A model generated the notes under the pieces. That model did no database searches. It saw only the letters and a list, made by a program, of their open reading frames with translations, and was not told the DNA's origin. A program made the position numbers and the translations under genes. A stretch of DNA of 64,000 bases from the NCBI GenBank assembly GCA_002320815.1, contig DCLA01000010.1, positions 67,619 through 131,618 of the forward strand. The letters are read 5' to 3'. Source of the stretch: Myxococcales bacterium UBA1660 (GTDB lineage Bacteria; Myxococcota_A; Polyangia; Polyangiales; Houyiibacteriaceae). Shown here piece after piece: positions 25,757 through 33,794 of the stretch (position 1 is its first letter; the number at the start of each line of letters is the position of its first letter).

Positions 25757-27231
25757 CCCTCGACGCCCTCGTCATCGGCTCCGGCCCCAACGGTCTGGCC
25801 GCCGCCGTCCACCTCGCCCGCGCTGGGGCCTCGGTCCACGTGATCGAGGGCCAGGCCGAGCTCGGCGGGGGTACCCGGACGGCCGAGCTCACGCTCCCCG
25901 GCTTCCACCACGACGTCTGTTCGGCGTGCCATCCGATGGGGATCCTCTCGCCCTACCTGCGCGAGCTGCCCCTGGAGGAGCATGGGCTCCGCTGGATCCA
26001 GCCGCCCCTCTCGGTGGCGCACCCCCTCGACGATCAGCCGGCGGTGCTCTTCCCCAAGGACCTCGCCGCCATGGCCGAGGGGCTCGGGCCCGACGGTCCC
26101 GCCTATCGGCGGCTGGTCGAGCCCTTCCTGGAGGACCCCCATGGGCTCCTCGCCGACCTCCTGGGGCCCCTCGGGATCCCGCGGCGTCCGCTTCGCCTGG
26201 CGCGCTTCGGGTGGCACGCGCTGCAGCCGGCGACCTTCCTCGCGCGCCGCCAGTTCCAGGGCGAGCGGGCCCGGGCCTTCTTCGCCGGCTGCGCCGCCCA
26301 CGCGATCCTGCCCCTGGAGACGCCGCTCACGGCGGCGATGGGCTTGGTCTTCGCCATCGCCGGCCACGTCGAGGAGTGGCCGGTGGCCGCGGGGGGCTCG
26401 GCGGCCATCCATCGCGCGCTCACCTCGTTGCTGCGCGCCCACGGCGGGACCACCGAGACCGGCCGCTGGGTCCACTCGTTGGCCGACCTGCCGCCCGCGC
26501 GGGTGGTCCTCTTCGACACCAGCCCGCGTCATCTCGCCCAGGTGGGGGGGCCGCTTCTGCCCGACCTCTACGTGGAGCGCCTGGAGCGCTTCCGCTATGG
26601 ACCCGGGGTCTTCAAGGTCGACTGGGCCCTCGCCGAGCCCATCCCCTGGAAGGACCCGGCCGTCGCCGACGCTTCCACGGTGCACCTGGGCGGCACCCTG
26701 ACGGAGGTGGCCGCAGGCGAGGCCGCCATGTTCCAGGGCGAGCACCCGGCGCGGCCCTTCGTGCTCCTCTGCCAGCAGAGTCACTTCGACCCCAGCCGCG
26801 CTCCGGCGGGGCGGCACACCGGCTACGCCTACTGCCACGTCCCCGCGGGCTCCACGGTGGACATGAGCGCGGCCATCGAGGCCCAGGTGGAGCGCTTCGC
26901 GCCCGGCTTCCGAGAGACGATCCTCGCGCGGCACACCACCGACGCGGCGGCGGTCGAACGCTACAACCCGGCGTGGGTCGGGGGCGCGATCACCGGCGGG
27001 GTCGCCGACGCGGGTCAGCTCTTCACCCGGCCGGTCGCGCGCCTCGATCCCTACTCGACGCCGCACCCCCGGCTCTTCCTCTGCTCCGCCTCGACCCCGC
27101 CCGGCGGCGGGGTGCACGGCATGTGCGGCTACCACGCCGCCGAGTCCGCCCTGTGCGCGCTCGACCGACTCCCCGCGGAGCCGCTGCGGATCCCGCGGAG
27201 CGCGATCCTGCGCGCCCGCAACCGGACCTGA
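25753..27231 (+). CDS. Phytoene desaturase-like FAD-dependent oxidoreductase
   Basis: Flavoprotein of the amine oxidase/phytoene desaturase superfamily (PYROXD2-like), 492 aa. The dinucleotide fold is plain: DALVIGSGPNGLAAAVHLAR (GxGxxG, about 6-15), Glu at the end of the second strand in HVIEGQAELGGGTRT, and a C-terminal FAD motif STPPGGGVHGMCGYHAA. No TM helix is seen. GTG 25753 overlaps the DUF3556 stop, so the pair is translationally coupled. Likely substrates are isoprenoids, carotenoids or other lipids, by family membership only. Confidence 0.88.
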   Translation: MTLDALVIGSGPNGLAAAVHLARAGASVHVIEGQAELGGGTRTAELTLPGFHHDVCSACHPMGILSPYLRELPLEEHGLRWIQPPLSVAHPLDDQPAVLFPKDLAAMAEGLGPDGPAYRRLVEPFLEDPHGLLADLLGPLGIPRRPLRLARFGWHALQPATFLARRQFQGERARAFFAGCAAHAILPLETPLTAAMGLVFAIAGHVEEWPVAAGGSAAIHRALTSLLRAHGGTTETGRWVHSLADLPPARVVLFDTSPRHLAQVGGPLLPDLYVERLERFRYGPGVFKVDWALAEPIPWKDPAVADASTVHLGGTLTEVAAGEAAMFQGEHPARPFVLLCQQSHFDPSRAPAGRHTGYAYCHVPAGSTVDMSAAIEAQVERFAPGFRETILARHTTDAAAVERYNPAWVGGAITGGVADAGQLFTRPVARLDPYSTPHPRLFLCSASTPPGGGVHGMCGYHAAESALCALDRLPAEPLRIPRSAILRARNRT

Positions 27232-27241
27232 TCGACACCTT

Positions 27242-28147
27242 CTACGCGCGTGACTCCTCGCGGACGGCGTTGGCGCGCTCGACCAACCAGTCGCTGGCCA
27301 GGGGCCAGAGCGCGGCGTTGCCGCGGCGGAAGAAGCTAAGGTGCCCGAGCTCCCGGAGGCCGAGCTCCTCGGGGCGCAGTGTGCGCACCGTCTGCGCCGC
27401 GTTGGGGTACGCGGCGAGCAGCGGGGTGGCGTTCTCGGGCGTCGCGATGCGGTCGTCGCTGGCGTAGAGCGCCAGCCACGGCGCTCGCAGCGCGGCGAAG
27501 CCCGGCTCGTCGCCCAGCTCGCCCACGAAGTAGTCGGAGCGCCGGCCCCACCGAGCCCAGTCCCGGGCCACGCCGCGCGGCAGGTCTTCGCCGAGCCCCA
27601 GGCGCCCGAAGGGCATGCGGTCGAAGAGCGCGGTTCCGACCGGAACGCCCACGTACCAGAGGCTGGCCACGAAGAGGCCGTAGCCGAAGGGCATGTTGGC
27701 CCAGTACCCGAAGGAGGTCCCGTAGGTGAGCACCCCGTCGAAGGCCTCGGGGCGACTCATCAGACCCAAGAGCTGCCCGCCGACGCTGTGGCCGAGGACC
27801 AGCCGCGGGACGCCGGGCACCTCGCGCTCGAGCCAATCGAAGCCGCCGGAGAAGTCCAGCCGTGCCCAGTCGGTCTTGGTCGCGTCGAAGCCCTTCCAGC
27901 GCTCGGGGCGCGAATCCCCGACCCCCCGGTAGTCGAGGGTCAACGTGGTCAGACCGCGGCCCGCCAGATGCGCGGCGAAGGCGTCGTAGAAGCGGCGGGG
28001 GATGCCGGTGCCGCCCAGCAGGAGCACGGTGCCCCGGGGCCGCGCGGCGCGATGGACGGTGCCCGCCAGCGCGAGGCCGTCCAGCGCGCGGACGGAGACG
28101 GCTTCGGACCCGGCTTCCTTCGACGGAGTTGCATGCGTGGTCTGCAT
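27242..28147 (-). CDS. Alpha/beta hydrolase (COG4757-like)
   Basis: Predicted serine hydrolase of 301 aa. LLGGTGIPRRFYDAFAAHL forms the oxyanion region, LDYRGVGDS is the conserved strand, LVLGHSVGGQLLGL contains the nucleophile Ser, and ALYASDDRIATPE and LGHLSFFRR supply the Asp and His. It resembles the COG4757 group of predicted alpha/beta hydrolases. The start is ATG 28147. The gene is divergent from a LysR regulator with a 66-bp spacer, the usual layout for a LysR gene and its target. Confidence 0.82.
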   Translation of the reverse strand: MQTTHATPSKEAGSEAVSVRALDGLALAGTVHRAARPRGTVLLLGGTGIPRRFYDAFAAHLAGRGLTTLTLDYRGVGDSRPERWKGFDATKTDWARLDFSGGFDWLEREVPGVPRLVLGHSVGGQLLGLMSRPEAFDGVLTYGTSFGYWANMPFGYGLFVASLWYVGVPVGTALFDRMPFGRLGLGEDLPRGVARDWARWGRRSDYFVGELGDEPGFAALRAPWLALYASDDRIATPENATPLLAAYPNAAQTVRTLRPEELGLRELGHLSFFRRGNAALWPLASDWLVERANAVREESRA

Positions 28148-28213
28148 CAGGCCTAGTGTTCGACGGGACTCCGCCTCCGGGTAGGGCGAGACTCGACACA
28201 TGGGTTTACGTAG

Positions 28214-29095
28214 ATGAAACGCCCCGCCGACATCGCCTGGGACGACGTGCGGGTGGTGGCCGCCGTCGCCGCGACCGGGTCCCTCACCGCGGCGGCGCGG
28301 CAGCTGCGCCTCTCGGTCCCCACCGTCGGTCGACGCCTCGACCGCCTCGAGGAAGCCCTCGGCCTCCGCCTCTTCCAGCGGCACTCGGGGGGCGTGACCG
28401 CGACCGACGGAGTGGAGCCCATCCTGGAACGCGCCGCGACGGTCGCGCAGGGCGTCGACGATTTCCTCCGCGCCGCGGCGGCGCTGGAGCGCGGGGAAGG
28501 GCGGGTCACCGTCTCCAGCCTGGAGATCCTCATCGAGCACGTGCTCGCCCCGGCGCTCCCGGCCTTCCGCGCCGCGCACCCGGGCGTCGACCTGGTCTTC
28601 CGCGCCGACTCCCGGATCGTGAGCCTCGAGCGCCGAGTCGCCGACGTCGCGCTCCGGGTGGTGCGCCCCCACGAGGCGCGGGTGGTCGGCAAGCGGGTGG
28701 GCACGGTGGGGTTCGGGCTCTACGCCAGCGCCGCCTACCTCGCGCGCTCGCCCATCGAGGCGCCGGGCGATCTGAGGGGCCACGCCGCCGTGATGTACGC
28801 CGCCCCCTGGGACGGCCTGCCGGAGATGCGCTGGCTGACCGAGCGGCTCGGCGGCACCGAGCCCGCCTACCAGGTGGCGACCGCGGCCTCGATGGCGGCC
28901 ATCGTGCGCAGCGGCGCGGCTCTGGGGGTCCTGCCGACCTTCCTCGCCGAGGGCCTGGTGCGGCTCGCGGAGCCCGAGGCGGAGACCCGGCACGTCTGGG
29001 TCGTGCTCCACGAGGACCTGCGACGCGTGCCCCACGTGCGCGCGGTGGCCGACTTCCTCGGCGACACGGTCGCCGCCGCGCTGCCGCCCCGCTGA
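28214..29095 (+). CDS. LysR-family transcriptional regulator
   Basis: LysR-type regulator of 293 aa. The winged helix-turn-helix lies at about 9-68 (VRVVAAVAATGSLTAAARQLRLSVPTVGRRLDRLEEALG) and the periplasmic-binding-like effector domain at about 90-290. It is divergent from the alpha/beta hydrolase gene, which it probably controls. The 66-bp spacer has near-symmetric TGTTCGAC and ACTCGACA blocks about 25 bp apart that could be the operator, but they are imperfect. The effector is unknown. Confidence 0.92.
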   Translation: MKRPADIAWDDVRVVAAVAATGSLTAAARQLRLSVPTVGRRLDRLEEALGLRLFQRHSGGVTATDGVEPILERAATVAQGVDDFLRAAAALERGEGRVTVSSLEILIEHVLAPALPAFRAAHPGVDLVFRADSRIVSLERRVADVALRVVRPHEARVVGKRVGTVGFGLYASAAYLARSPIEAPGDLRGHAAVMYAAPWDGLPEMRWLTERLGGTEPAYQVATAASMAAIVRSGAALGVLPTFLAEGLVRLAEPEAETRHVWVVLHEDLRRVPHVRAVADFLGDTVAAALPPR

Positions 29096-29098
29096 ACG

Positions 29099-29555
29099 CT
29101 ACTCGACGCAGACGCAGCCGAAGCCGGCGAAGCCGCTGACGCACATCGCGCCCGCGCCGCACTCGGGCTCGGCACCGCAGCGGCACCCCTCGGCGTCGCA
29201 CTCGCTGGCGCGCGCAGCGACCGTCTTCGGGGACACAGACAGCGGTCGCCGTGCCACCCGCGTGCTCGTTCGCCCAACGCACGCAGGCCTCCATCCCCAT
29301 CCCATCGCAGACGCCGGCCTCGAAGGGAGGCACCGGGGTCGGGCACCCTCCGGGCCCGCCGTCGGCCTCGGGCCCGCCGTCCGCCTCGGGACCGCCGGCG
29401 TCGCTGCCCCCATCGGGACCGCCGGCGTCGCTGCCCCCATCGGGACCGCCGGCGTCGCTGCCCCCATCGGTGGCGCCACCATCGGGGAGGGAGTCACCGT
29501 CGTCGTCGCCACAGGCGCCGAGGGCGAGCACGAGGAGGAGCAGAGAGGTGCGCAT
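29099..29555 (-). pseudogene. Frameshifted Asp/Gly-repeat Cys-rich lipoprotein gene
   Basis: The gene begins at ATG 29555 with a lipoprotein signal (LLLLVLALGAC) and a GGPDGGSDA repeat linker, then a small Cys domain (GGCPTPVPPF, VCDGMGMEACVRW, AVCVPEDGRC). At about 29205-29225 the frame is lost: the matching continuation (ASECDAEGCRCGAEPEC, then FGCVCVE and TAG at 29099) lies in another frame. The break is in a GC-dinucleotide run; adding CG (or removing one base) restores one 152-residue frame. It is therefore a fresh pseudogene, a phase-variable gene, or a sequencing error. Confidence 0.7.
29352..29473. repeat. In-frame tandem repeats coding Gly/Pro/Asp linker
   Basis: Two 18-bp units (29352-29369 and 29370-29387, one mismatch) are followed by a 27-bp unit at 29401-29427 and 29428-29454 and a partial copy from 29455. 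Both units are multiples of three and encode the EADGGP and GGPDGGSDA linkers of the overlapping lipoprotein gene, so copy-number changes would keep the frame. Confidence 0.9.
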
Positions 29556-29563
29556 CGCCCGCC

Positions 29564-29569
29564 ATCCTA
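29564..29569 (-). promoter_or_regulatory. Putative -10 (TAGGAT, minus strand) for the frameshifted lipoprotein gene
   Basis: Minus-strand TAGGAT lies 8 nt before ATG 29555. Confidence 0.4.
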
Positions 29570-29627
29570 AGGCACTTCGCGCGTCGGCGGTGGCTGCCGG
29601 GAAGGGGGTGCTCGCCCGCTTCGGTGC

Positions 29628-29633
29628 TACACT
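29628..29633 (+). promoter_or_regulatory. Putative -10 (TACACT) for the 29641 lipoprotein
   Basis: TACACT ends 7 nt before ATG 29641, the same hexamer as before the DUF3556 gene. Confidence 0.45.
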
Positions 29634-29640
29634 CTCCGCG

Positions 29641-30474
29641 ATGGCTTCTTCCTCTCGGCGCGTGCTTCTCGGGCCGCTGCTCCTCCTCGGCGGGTGTGTG
29701 CTGGGGTACGTCGGGCTGGACGATCTGGAGTGTCCCTGCGCCGAGGGATGGGTCTGCCAGGGCGAGGTCTGCGTCCGGGAAGACGACGCGGTGGACGGTG
29801 GCCCCGTCGCCGACGCTTCGCTCGACGCGGCGGAGCCGGACCTCGGGCGGGACGCCGGGACGAGCGCCGACCTCGGACCCGACGACCTCGGCCCCGAGGA
29901 CCTCGGGGTGGACGCGAGCACCTCGCCCTTCCGCGCCATCGCGCCGGGGGACTCGGTGGTGCTCGATCTCGGCGGCGCCGCGACCACCAACTGGGCGTAC
30001 ATCATGCAGAACGGCATGGTCGGCCCCCTGTTCAGCACCCAGGGCGAGGCGACCAGCGTGACCTTCACCGCCACCGGGTTCGTGGGGGAGAACAACGACG
30101 GCGCCTCGGCCAACGACTTCGACTACCCGGCGACCGCGGCGCGGGACACGTCCTGGACCGGCTCCTTCGACGGGCACGCCGCCGCCCTCCCGCTGGTGGC
30201 CAACGTCGCCATCGGCGGCCTCCCCCCGGGGAGCTACACGCTTCACCTCTATGCTTCCCGGAGCGGGGACGACAGCGGCAACTTCCGGCTCACCCGCTAC
30301 ACGGTCGCCGGCGTGGCCCAGGACCTCGAGGTCTCCGACAACACGTCGACGCGGATCGAGTACGTGGTCGCGCCCGATGCCGACGGAAGTGTGAGCATCG
30401 ACGTCCAGGTCAGCCCGGAGGGGACGTCGCGCTTCGCCTACCTCGGGGTCGTCGAGATCACGCGCGACCCCTGA
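29641..30474 (+). CDS. Predicted lipoprotein, paralogue A of a tandem pair
   Basis: Unrecognised 277-aa protein. The lipoprotein signal VLLGPLLLLGGC is followed by a compact Cys module (ECPCAEGWVCQGEVCV), an Asp/Leu/Gly linker with PDLG/EDLG repeats (about 60-100), and a beta-sandwich-like domain (about 100-277) with GDSVVLDLGGAATTNWAYIM, GGLPPGSYTLHLYASR and TSRFAYLGVVEI. The next gene has the same layout and motifs. The C-terminal domain may be a carbohydrate-binding-like fold, which is inference from the jelly-roll look only. Confidence 0.75.
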   Translation: MASSSRRVLLGPLLLLGGCVLGYVGLDDLECPCAEGWVCQGEVCVREDDAVDGGPVADASLDAAEPDLGRDAGTSADLGPDDLGPEDLGVDASTSPFRAIAPGDSVVLDLGGAATTNWAYIMQNGMVGPLFSTQGEATSVTFTATGFVGENNDGASANDFDYPATAARDTSWTGSFDGHAAALPLVANVAIGGLPPGSYTLHLYASRSGDDSGNFRLTRYTVAGVAQDLEVSDNTSTRIEYVVAPDADGSVSIDVQVSPEGTSRFAYLGVVEITRDP

Positions 30475-30530
30475 GCCCGGCGCTCGGAGAACGCGCCCCG
30501 TTCGTCAGGGTGCGTCTCGCCGGTGGGTGG

Positions 30531-30536
30531 TACGGT
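30531..30536 (+). promoter_or_regulatory. Putative -10 (TACGGT) for the 30545 lipoprotein
   Basis: TACGGT ends 8 nt before ATG 30545. Confidence 0.35.
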
Positions 30537-30544
30537 CCGCCACC

Positions 30545-31390
30545 ATGGTGAGTTCGTCGCGCTCGCGCGTGCTGTCGACCACGGTCGTGCTCTCGTTCCT
30601 CCTCGGCGGATGCACGTTCGACGAGGTGAGCCTCCAGGGGCTCGAGTGCCCCTGCGCCGAGGGCTGGGTCTGCCGAGACGAGGTCTGTGTCCGCGCCGAG
30701 GAGGCGGTGGACGGCGGAACGGGCGCTCCGGACCTCGGTGAGCCCGACGCGGCGGTCGCCGACGCGGGGACCGATGACCCGGGGCCCGAGGACGCGGGGC
30801 TCGAGGACCTCGGGCCCGAAGACATGTTCGTGGACGGCGGCATCTTCGTCCCCATCGCCGAGGGCGACGGCTTCCTCGTCGACTTCGGCGGCGCCGCGAC
30901 GCCCGACTGGGGCTACATCATGAGCAATGGCCTGGTGGGGCCGCTGACCACCACCGGCGGCGCCGCGTCCAGCGTGACCGTCGCCGCCAGCGGCTTCGCC
31001 GGCGAGAACCTCGACGGGGTCCGGACCAACACCTTCGGCTATCCGGAGTCGGCGGCGTCGGACTCCACCTGGTTGGGCTCCTTCGACTCCCACGAGATCG
31101 CGCTCACCCGAACGGGGACGGTGGTCGTCGGAGGGCTCCCGCCGGGGAACTACCGGGTCCGTCTCTACGGCTCGCGGCTCGAGGACGACTTCGGCCAAGG
31201 CCGCCTGGCTCGCTACACGGTGTCAGGCACCGCCCAGGACCTGGAGATCGGCGACAACTCGGACCGCCGTGTGGAGTTCCTCGCCGAGCCCGACGGCAGC
31301 GGCGACCTGGTGATCACCGTCGGCGTGAGCCCGCTGGGGAGCGCGCGCTTCGCCTACCTCGGCGTCCTCGAGCTCGTTCGGATGCCCTGA
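30545..31390 (+). CDS. Predicted lipoprotein, paralogue B of a tandem pair
   Basis: A 281-aa paralogue of the upstream lipoprotein. It shares the signal (VVLSFLLGGC), the Cys module LECPCAEGWVCRDEVCV, an Asp/Gly/Leu-rich linker (EDAGLEDLGPEDM) and the C-terminal beta domain (FLVDFGGAATPDWGYIM, GGLPPGNYRVRLYGSR, SARFAYLGVLEL). The linkers have diverged much more than the folded parts, as expected for an old duplication. ATG 30545 is preferred over GTG 30527 because of the signal sequence. Its stop is 4 bp from the convergent TPR gene. Confidence 0.75.
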   Translation: MVSSSRSRVLSTTVVLSFLLGGCTFDEVSLQGLECPCAEGWVCRDEVCVRAEEAVDGGTGAPDLGEPDAAVADAGTDDPGPEDAGLEDLGPEDMFVDGGIFVPIAEGDGFLVDFGGAATPDWGYIMSNGLVGPLTTTGGAASSVTVAASGFAGENLDGVRTNTFGYPESAASDSTWLGSFDSHEIALTRTGTVVVGGLPPGNYRVRLYGSRLEDDFGQGRLARYTVSGTAQDLEIGDNSDRRVEFLAEPDGSGDLVITVGVSPLGSARFAYLGVLELVRMP

Positions 31391-31394
31391 GCGC

Positions 31395-32135
31395 TCAGAA
31401 GCGCAGGCGCAGGCCGCCCGGACCCACGGCCCTGTCCTCGTCCACCTCGCCGCTGCGGAGGAGGTCGATGAGACCCCAGATGGCGCCGGCGAGCACGATC
31501 GCGCCGCCCACGCCGAACATCACGTTGGCGCCCAGCGCGTAGTTCTCCGAGCGGTCACGGAGGTCGACGCGCTCCTGGTGCACCGGCTCCGCCAGCGCGT
31601 CGTCGTGGGCGCCGCTGGCGAGGACCCCGAAGACCACCCCGCCGCCGACGACGAGCACCCCCGCGCCGGCGACGATCCACGGGACCACGCTCGGCTCTCG
31701 GACCTCCGGCGGGGGCGGGGGCGGGGTCCGCTCCTCGGCCGCGGCCCGGGCCTCGCGCTCTCGGGCCTCGCTCGCCGCGGCGGCGGCCGCCAACTCCTCG
31801 CGCTCGCCCACCTGGCGCTCGAGGGTCTCGATCCGCGCCTCGATGGAGCCCCGGTCCTCGATCGCCTCGGCCTCCTCCAGGTACAGCCGGTAGGCGGCGA
31901 TGGCGCCTTCGTCGTCCCCCAGGCCCTCCAGGGCGCGGGCCAGGTTGTACTGCAGGATCGGGATGGGCTCGATCGCGTAGGCGCGCTTCAGCAACGCCGC
32001 GGCCTCGGCGAAGTCTCCGGCCCGGTAGGCGTCCGCGCTCTGGCGGAAGAGCGCCTGGGGGCTCTCGGCGTCGTCTTGAGCGAAAGTGGCCGTCACCGGG
32101 ACGAGCAGCAGACCGAGCACGAGGGCGAAACGCAC
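31395..32135 (-). CDS. TPR protein with C-terminal membrane segments
   Basis: Predicted exported 246-aa protein. A signal peptide (VRFALVLGLLLVPVTATFAQ) precedes two to three TPR units (QSADAYRAGDFAEAAALLKRAYAIEPIPILQYNLARALEGLGD). An Ala/Glu/Arg-rich coiled coil (about 105-150), a short Pro run and two hydrophobic segments (about 163-184 and 208-230) follow. This layout is common among Myxococcota envelope proteins. GTG 32135 lies 6 nt after TACCCT on the minus strand (32142-32147). Confidence 0.75.
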   Translation of the reverse strand: MRFALVLGLLLVPVTATFAQDDAESPQALFRQSADAYRAGDFAEAAALLKRAYAIEPIPILQYNLARALEGLGDDEGAIAAYRLYLEEAEAIEDRGSIEARIETLERQVGEREELAAAAAASEAREREARAAAEERTPPPPPPEVREPSVVPWIVAGAGVLVVGGGVVFGVLASGAHDDALAEPVHQERVDLRDRSENYALGANVMFGVGGAIVLAGAIWGLIDLLRSGEVDEDRAVGPGGLRLRF

Positions 32136-32141
32136 GCGGGG

Positions 32142-32147
32142 AGGGTA
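32142..32147 (-). promoter_or_regulatory. Putative -10 (TACCCT, minus strand) for the TPR gene
   Basis: Minus-strand TACCCT ends 6 nt before GTG 32135; the spacer CCCCGC has no ribosome binding site. Confidence 0.4.
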
Positions 32148-32234
32148 GCGCACTCCGCGGGGCCGGGGGACTTCCCGTGCCGCGTGTCGCGGACACCCTT
32201 GCCAAGGGGCCCTCCCGGGGGTGAAGATGCCGCG

Positions 32235-33794
32235 GTGCGGAAGCTCACCATCCTCGGGCTCCTCCTGAGCGCCTGCCAGGGCGTGGTCGGCGATCCGACC
32301 GGCTCCACCGAGCCGGTGGAGACGCCGGTGGTCTGCGACGCGCCCCCCGCGCCCTTCCCGGTGCGGCGGCTCACCGCGGCCCAGATGCGCCAGACGGCGA
32401 GCGACGTGCTCGGCGTGGATCATCCCGTGCCCGTGGAGGACGAACGCCTGGGCACCTTCCCCAGCAACGGCTCGGTGGCGGTCGACGCGAACATGGCCTC
32501 GACGCTGAGCACCTGGGCTGGCGAGGTGGCGGCCGTCGCGGCGCCGGACATCGCCAGCAGCTGCGAGACCTCCGAGGCCTGCGTGGCCCAGCTCACCGGC
32601 GAGGTCGGCCCGCTGCTCTACCGGCGGCCCCTCGCCGACGAGGAGGCGCTCCCCCTCGAGGGCCTCTTCGCCACCATCGCGGGCACCCACGATCGGGAGA
32701 CGGCGGTCCGCTCGGTCCTCGAGGTGATGCTGCAGAGCCCGTACTTCCTGTACCAGGTGGAGCACGCCGAGGGCCCCGACGAGTGGTCCCAGCTCGCCCG
32801 GCTGACCTACGCCCTCTGGAACGCTGGCCCCGACGCGGCGCTGATGGCCCGGGTGGACGAGCTCGGCGACGAGGCCAGCGCCGAGGCCCTGGTGCAGGAC
32901 GTGCTCGACGACCCGCGCTTCGAGCGGGGCCTGGGGGCCTTCTTGCGCCCCTGGTTGATGCTGGAGCAGATGGACGACAGCAACCGGCGCACCGACCTGC
33001 ACGGTCAGCTCGACGACGCGACCCGCGCCGCCCTGCGCGCCCAGGCGCCCGCGTTCTTCCAGCGCGCGATGACGGACGGCCTCGCCTTCGGTGAGCTCTT
33101 CACCGTGACCGAGGTCCAGGCCTCCGAGCTCCTGCGGGAGCTCTACGGCGACGACATCCTGGAAGACCGGGGCGAGACCTGGGTCCTCGACGAGTCGCGG
33201 CGTCTCGGTCTCCTCTCGCTCCCCGGCGTCCTCACCGCCAACAGCGGCCCGGAGTCCAGCTCGCCGACCCATCGGGGCGTGATGGTCCTGTCCAACCTGC
33301 TCTGCTCGCCCCCCTCCGCGCCGCCGCCGAACGTGACCACCGAGCTGCCCGAGATCGAGGGCGCCACCACCCGCCAGCGGCTGGAGGCCCACCGCGACGA
33401 TCCCACCTGCGCCGCGTGCCACGAGTCGATCGACGGCATCGGCTTCGCCTTCGAGAACTACGACTGGTTCGGCCGGTACCGTACCGAAGAGAACGGGTGG
33501 CCCATCGACGCCAGCGGCCGGCTGGTCGCCGACGGGGAGGTCCGCACGGTGACCGACGGCATCGAGCTCTCCCGCGCCCTGGCGGAGAGCGAGCAGGCCC
33601 GGGAGTGCTTCGCCGAGATGTGGCTCACCTACGCCGCGGGTCGCTCGCCCCGCGCGAACGATGCCTGTCTGATGGAGGAGATGGCCCAGAGCCTCGACGC
33701 CCCCGGCGGGCTCCGGGCGATGCTGGTCCACCTCTTCCGCTCCCCCGAGTTCCTGCGCGGCCAGCTGACCCCGCGCGAGGAGGTGGCCCCGTGA
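32235..33794 (+). CDS. DUF1592/DUF1588/DUF1585 lipoprotein
   Basis: Exported 519-aa protein of the type first catalogued in Planctomycetes. GTG 32235 gives a lipoprotein signal (LTILGLLLSAC). The body contains the DUF1595/1592 region (YRRPLADEEALPL, LQSPYFLYQVE, FLRPWLMLEQMDD), DUF1588 (GVMVLSNLLCSPPS, TCAACHESIDGIGFAFENYD, with a CxxCH that could bind haem) and C-terminal DUF1585 (LAESEQARECFAEMW, FRSPEFLRG). The biochemical role is not known. The DUF1552 gene overlaps its stop by 4 bp, the usual partner arrangement. Confidence 0.88.
   Translation: MRKLTILGLLLSACQGVVGDPTGSTEPVETPVVCDAPPAPFPVRRLTAAQMRQTASDVLGVDHPVPVEDERLGTFPSNGSVAVDANMASTLSTWAGEVAAVAAPDIASSCETSEACVAQLTGEVGPLLYRRPLADEEALPLEGLFATIAGTHDRETAVRSVLEVMLQSPYFLYQVEHAEGPDEWSQLARLTYALWNAGPDAALMARVDELGDEASAEALVQDVLDDPRFERGLGAFLRPWLMLEQMDDSNRRTDLHGQLDDATRAALRAQAPAFFQRAMTDGLAFGELFTVTEVQASELLRELYGDDILEDRGETWVLDESRRLGLLSLPGVLTANSGPESSSPTHRGVMVLSNLLCSPPSAPPPNVTTELPEIEGATTRQRLEAHRDDPTCAACHESIDGIGFAFENYDWFGRYRTEENGWPIDASGRLVADGEVRTVTDGIELSRALAESEQARECFAEMWLTYAAGRSPRANDACLMEEMAQSLDAPGGLRAMLVHLFRSPEFLRGQLTPREEVAP

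Noticed and set aside
28148..28213. LysR operator in the divergent spacer
   Set aside because: TGTTCGAC and ACTCGACA are only partly symmetric and poorly match T-N11-A, so I do not list it as a site.
8438..29473. Tandem repeats as CRISPR
   Set aside because: The repeats are contiguous with no unique spacers, some lie in coding sequence, and no cas genes are present.
31395..33731. Long minus-strand frame extending the TPR gene through the DUF1592 gene
   Set aside because: Only residues after GTG 32135 have protein-like features (signal peptide, TPRs); the upstream part is antisense to a known family.
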